Shown here one piece after another: positions 61,501 through 64,000 of a stretch of 64,000 nt of DNA (positions within the stretch are counted from its first letter, which is position 1; each line of letters opens with the position of its first letter). The stretch lies in the NCBI RefSeq assembly GCF_007859815.1, contig NZ_SJPH01000008.1, positions 62,001-126,000 of the forward strand. Reading direction: 5' to 3'. The notes under the pieces were generated by a model. The model was not told the origin of the DNA. It saw nothing but the letters and a program-made list of their open reading frames with translations, and did not search any database. This DNA is from Botrimarina hoheduenensis (GTDB lineage Bacteria; Planctomycetota; Planctomycetia; Pirellulales; Lacipirellulaceae). The position numbers were made by a program, and so were the translations under genes.

Positions 61501-64000
61501 GCCTCCCATTCCCCGCATCGGGAAGTCGACAAAGTCGATGTCTAGGCTGTTCACCAGCGGTGTTGGGCCGTCGGTCGATGGCTTGGGATCAAATAGGTCA
61601 TAGTCCCGTTCGCCGGTGACATAGACTCCGCCGACCTGGGGTCCCTGCGTATCCAGGAAGATACCCAGCCGCTGCTCGGTGTCTCCTTCGCCATCCGAAG
61701 CGGTGTTGACGTTGCCGGCGACATCCTCGGCGGTCACGAGCAGTTGGCGTAGACCATCCAGGGGGAAGACCGAAGCCGCATTCAGGTCGATCGCCGAAGT
61801 GATCTCCCACCGACCGGTTGCGAAGGCGTTGTTACCGCTTAGGGGGATCGCCACGGTTTGGCCGAGCAACAGATCGCCCGCCGTGACGGCACCGTCGCCA
61901 TCCAGATCAGCAAAGAGCCGGACAATGGCGTTCGCTTCGGCCTGGCCGAAGAACGTTGGGGTCGAGTCACTTGTGATGCGATCGCTCAGCGTGGTGGGGT
62001 CGGCGGCGACTCCGGTGTCACTCGCCGCGTCCAGCCCATCGGTCGCATCGGTCGGATCACCGAACGCTACAGGGGGCGCTACCGTATCGATCTCGAAGGG
62101 GAGCAAGAAGTCGGGGCTGATGTTGCCCGCGCGATCTTCGATCTCCAGCTTGAAGTTGTGAACGCCGTCGGGGATGGCGGTCCCGTTCGTGTTGTTCAGG
62201 GTGAGCGAAATCTGGCGGGTGATGTCGGCAAATGTCACAAAGTCGCCGGTGTCCGCAAAGCTGTCGTAAACGAGCGTTTCGCTGGCTCCCACGTTGCCGT
62301 CGGGACGCACGTACAGACGGAACTTCACGTCATTGGGGAAGCCGTTCGTGGCTCCTCCCGCCGTGGTGGCGTTGCTCCGCATGACAACCGTCGGGCGGGA
62401 CACCAGCGTGACATCGTCGGCGCTGGACCGTCCGGCGTCGGTCGTCAGGTCTAGGAACGGCGTGTTGGGCGCGTCCGTGTCGATCCAGACACGCAGCGCG
62501 TCGCCCTCGGCTGAACGCACACCGGCGGCGTTTTCGTAGATCGCAAAGAGGTCATAGGTTCCGTCGGCAAGCGGTTCGAGCGTGATCTCCCAGAGGCCCT
62601 GACCGTCGCCCGCAACGCCGTCGCTGCCGTCGGTTCCGATCGTGCCTTCGCCGACCAGCAAAGCGGGGCCCGCGACGCCGTTCACAACCCGGCGGGCAAA
62701 GACATCAACCTCCAGGTTCTGCGGACCAAAGCCGCTGACCGCGATCTGGCGGATCGAGGTGACATTGTCCGTGTCTCGCATGCCCGTGTCGCTGCTAGCC
62801 AGCAGGTCGGGAGCGGCAGGAGCACCAAGCTCTCCTTCCGAGGCAATCGTGATGAAGATCGGTTCGGAAAGCAGCGAGTAGCCAACAGCGCCGCCACCCA
62901 CGCCGCCCCCCCCATTGAATGCCGCGATCAGCTCATTGGTATTCGAGAACCGGATCGCCGCGGGGTCCATCGCCAACAACAGGTCTAGCGACGAGCCCGC
63001 ACCGACGCCAAAGGCCCGTATGTTCTGTCCCAGGGTGTCGCGGATCGTAGCGACTTCATCAGCAAATCCGGAGCCGCCGTCACCGTCGGAGAGGAATACC
63101 ACGTCCGTTGAGCCGTTGGGGAAACCCGCCTGACTGAGCGACGACAACACCCCTTGAAATGCGGATTCGAAATCCGTCCCGCCGGTGTCGCGCAACAGCA
63201 TCAACGCCTCTTCGACGTTCGTTGTGCCATCGCCATCGGTGTCGGCAAGCGGCGTCGTGAAGAACTGAATCCCCGGCGTGTCGGGGTCCATGTCGATCAG
63301 ATTCGCTACGGATTCGAACGCCACGATCGAGACCATCGCGGTGTTTCCGCTGCCGCGGTCAATCAGTTGCTGATTGAGCGCCTTGAACCCCGCGATCTCG
63401 GCGTCGAGGATCGTATTCGGTGTCCCGTCGCCGTTTTGGTCACCGATTGAATCGCCAGCAAAAGTGTTGCCGGTGCTGCCGGAGATATCGATCACAAACA
63501 CCGCGTTCTCGGCGCTCAAGAGCGGTTGCCCAAGAATCACCCGCGTGCGTGCCGATACGATGTACTCTCCATCGGGCAGCGCGGGCGCGGTGGCGGTCCA
63601 TGCTGCGCTCAGGCCGAGCCGATCGGCATCGATCACCGTTACGGCACCGCTGGTGCGATTGGTGATCAGCAGATCGGTGTCGTAACCGATGCCACCTTCG
63701 CTATCGATGGTGCCGATCTGAACGTCGGCGCGGGGAATCTCGAGAAAGGTTTCCAGATCGTTCTGGATGACGAAGGAAGGCGTGTTGTCCGAGGTGATAC
63801 CGTCTGAATTCGAGGCCCCGGTGTCGGAGTCGGGCGTGAGCGCCAGGCCGCTGGGCACCGGCGCGTGGAGATTCTCGATTTCCAAGGCATAAACGGTCCC
63901 CGAACCGAGCGCGCCGTCTGAGTCCGTGACCGTGAAGTAGTAGAGTTCTCCCTCGATCGCGGGCAGGGTGATCACTTCCGACGCGGCGCGGGGCCCGCCG
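58528..64000 (-). CDS. Giant secreted vWA/Ig-like/dockerin protein (5' end beyond the window)
   Basis: At least 1823 residues; the frame stays open to position 64000. Counting from a GTG at 63975, the order is: a vWA domain (about 160-360) with MIDAS DISGSTGN and FLSDGDGG; Ig-like regions (about 500-765) with repeated Asp-Gly-Asp segments; a second vWA domain (about 830-1050) with the altered motif FDDTGSFSG; FG-GAP/VCBS-like repeats (about 1375-1505), for example VGDFDGDGLDDAAVF; and a dockerin type I pair (about 1613-1670), GDIDANGKVDIADELAW then DLNEDGEVDVADYTVY. The C-terminus is Ser/Asp-rich. It probably acts in adhesion or surface assembly; the missing N-terminus should carry the signal. 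Confidence 0.9.
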   Translation of the reverse strand, partial: GGPRAASEVITLPAIEGELYYFTVTDSDGALGSGTVYALEIENLHAPVPSGLALTPDSDTGASNSDGITSDNTPSFVIQNDLETFLEIPRADVQIGTIDSEGGIGYDTDLLITNRTSGAVTVIDADRLGLSAAWTATAPALPDGEYIVSARTRVILGQPLLSAENAVFVIDISGSTGNTFAGDSIGDQNGDGTPNTILDAEIAGFKALNQQLIDRGSGNTAMVSIVAFESVANLIDMDPDTPGIQFFTTPLADTDGDGTTNVEEALMLLRDTGGTDFESAFQGVLSSLSQAGFPNGSTDVVFLSDGDGGSGFADEVATIRDTLGQNIRAFGVGAGSSLDLLLAMDPAAIRFSNTNELIAAFNGGGGVGGGAVGYSLLSEPIFITIASEGELGAPAAPDLLASSDTGMRDTDNVTSIRQIAVSGFGPQNLEVDVFARRVVNGVAGPALLVGEGTIGTDGSDGVAGDGQGLWEITLEPLADGTYDLFAIYENAAGVRSAEGDALRVWIDTDAPNTPFLDLTTDAGRSSADDVTLVSRPTVVMRSNATTAGGATNGFPNDVKFRLYVRPDGNVGASETLVYDSFADTGDFVTFADITRQISLTLNNTNGTAIPDGVHNFKLEIEDRAGNISPDFLLPFEIDTVAPPVAFGDPTDATDGLDAASDTGVAADPTTLSDRITSDSTPTFFGQAEANAIVRLFADLDGDGAVTAGDLLLGQTVAIPLSGNNAFATGRWEITSAIDLNAASVFPLDGLRQLLVTAEDVAGNVNTASDGEGDTEQRLGIFLDTQGPQVGGVYVTGERDYDLFDPKPSTDGPTPLVNSLDIDFVDFPMRGMGGAVGAGAIDVFLLFDDTGSFSGVAPTLTSQFPSIIAALQAAIPGMDLGFGVGRFEDFGNGSGNSTGNNLPFILNQPIVLDSTVGFTDAINSALTRVAPGGGDDSPESGIEALFQIATGLGYDGNSNGSVLDNGVAGSQGPGNNPQTNPGSSGDVPNFGSYTPAGMQLPAAGNRGGGGFRDGATPIILVATDVGTRYFDTNSADSGEVFVGVDGVMVSEASFLPGRDTEFSGPVAAGRGIQETIDALIGLGAIVIGLGDNANFNGSGPRDYLEAVSRLTGSTNQSGASIASGIAGDPIDPGDPFYFQIDPNSGENIASAIVAAVTGAVGGGFVYPAVADTIATNPGRYRLVGDRVGLVAIESIEFIDNTMSGGPGETTIRLNFFDPLPDDRYTLTIVDSLTDDPGNRLDGESNAAEPQETPLFPSGDKVPGGDFVSRFTVDSRPEIGTFVAANISIDANGDFVWNPSTSVIGGDATNADLSFTLPVRTPAGAIGPGGYNVNDLAFAGKFSLDTAGQSDGFDTLAAFGYSAELGIYRWLIDRDHDGVVSLGSGDIIAAQSRYVQWFDTAGAIPVAGNFDGNLANGDEIGLYNRGSWLLDTNRDFVLSGGDALFYNGLMGHPIVGDFDGDGLDDAAVFNSNQLFFNFANDGLTDAAEELIIWGYPGVLDRPVAADFDQDGIDDIGLWVPRNSSATPRTTSEWYLKLSGNPDSAARPANYGSATYLNHPFTPAPFGNDRYAEFGDELALPIVGNFDPPVAGGASSAGTTSGALSAATRSVTPMPASIASAIVMAGDIDANGKVDIADELAWRAAYGSSDRAADLNEDGEVDVADYTVYRDHAGAVAAGFSVLQATAIKSSSIATGSIGISASPVVVAPLAAREATTAETPASTAAESLAEPGASEAPPTPVGYRLATAASSRAQRLVRLRSTARTGDDALGQALLLLASDPNASDSELKESGLKSDGRTPTGSKASTDPLDEALATLAGPRWRGV

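Noticed and set aside
1..64000. CRISPR arrays, defence systems, prophage or transposon genes
   Set aside because: No repeat-spacer pattern, transposase, integrase or recognisable defence protein was found on either strand.

Overview
The window is a GC-rich bacterial chromosome segment made almost entirely of housekeeping and cell-envelope genes. Gene families and style point to the phylum Planctomycetota, probably the Pirellulales. The signs are a giant secreted vWA/dockerin protein, several lipoproteins and vWA/AAA proteins of planctomycete type, frequent GTG and TTG starts with weak Shine-Dalgarno sites, an archaeal-type phosphoglycerate mutase, and a TatC with a very large first periplasmic loop. 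The assignment is inferred from family content; no 16S gene is present. I found no tRNA, rRNA, CRISPR array, transposase, integrase or phage gene.

Layout. 1-10.9 kb: truncated exported isoaspartyl methyltransferase (-), class V aminotransferase and coaD (+), membrane-anchored trypsin-like protease with a coupled small ORF (-), a SUMT/uroporphyrinogen-III synthase fusion (-), a TPR protein and rpsT (+), pyrK and an RluB-type pseudouridine synthase (-). 10.9-20.6 kb: small lipoprotein and manA (-), a structured intergenic region, tatC (+), a degenerate alpha/beta hydrolase (-), a membrane vWA protein (+), a lipoprotein (-), ymdB and rny (-). 20.6-34 kb: a long + strand run: tilS, a giant AsmA-like protein, a small acidic protein, dapF, xseA-xseB-ispA-dxs-nadK, a secreted protein and a glycine-zipper protein. 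34-44.2 kb: pyk (-), an SDR, a small protein (-), a TPR lipoprotein, leuB, a duplicated ABC-2 permease and two overlapping CNNM/DUF21 membrane proteins (+). 44.2-50.2 kb: a small protein, a Rieske protein coupled to a secreted protein, a UPF0173 hydrolase, pgi and aroK (-), then apgM (+). 50.2-64 kb: a lipoprotein (+), nitroreductase, MoxR-like AAA ATPase, MFS transporter and TAT-exported Gfo/Idh/MocA protein (-), an SGNH hydrolase (+), and the 3' part of the giant vWA/dockerin protein running off the right edge (-).

Genes that work together: xseA/xseB form exonuclease VII; dxs and ispA are the first and a late step of MEP isoprenoid synthesis, with nadK supplying NADP; pgi, manA, apgM and pyk are central carbon enzymes; rny and ymdB are a conserved neighbour pair in RNA metabolism; the two CNNM genes overlap and probably make partner subunits.

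The window does not reveal an obvious new defence or mobile system. The points most worth a second look are the structured manA leader with a terminator-like end, the degenerate active sites (alpha/beta hydrolase without its nucleophile, YmdB with Asp at the usual metal-binding Asn), the AAA ATPase with an altered Walker B and no neighbouring vWA partner, the TatC insertion, dispersed short GC-rich palindromes (one inside pgi), and the giant vWA/dockerin protein. Proposed promoters, terminators and palindromes were found by eye and carry low confidence unless stated.
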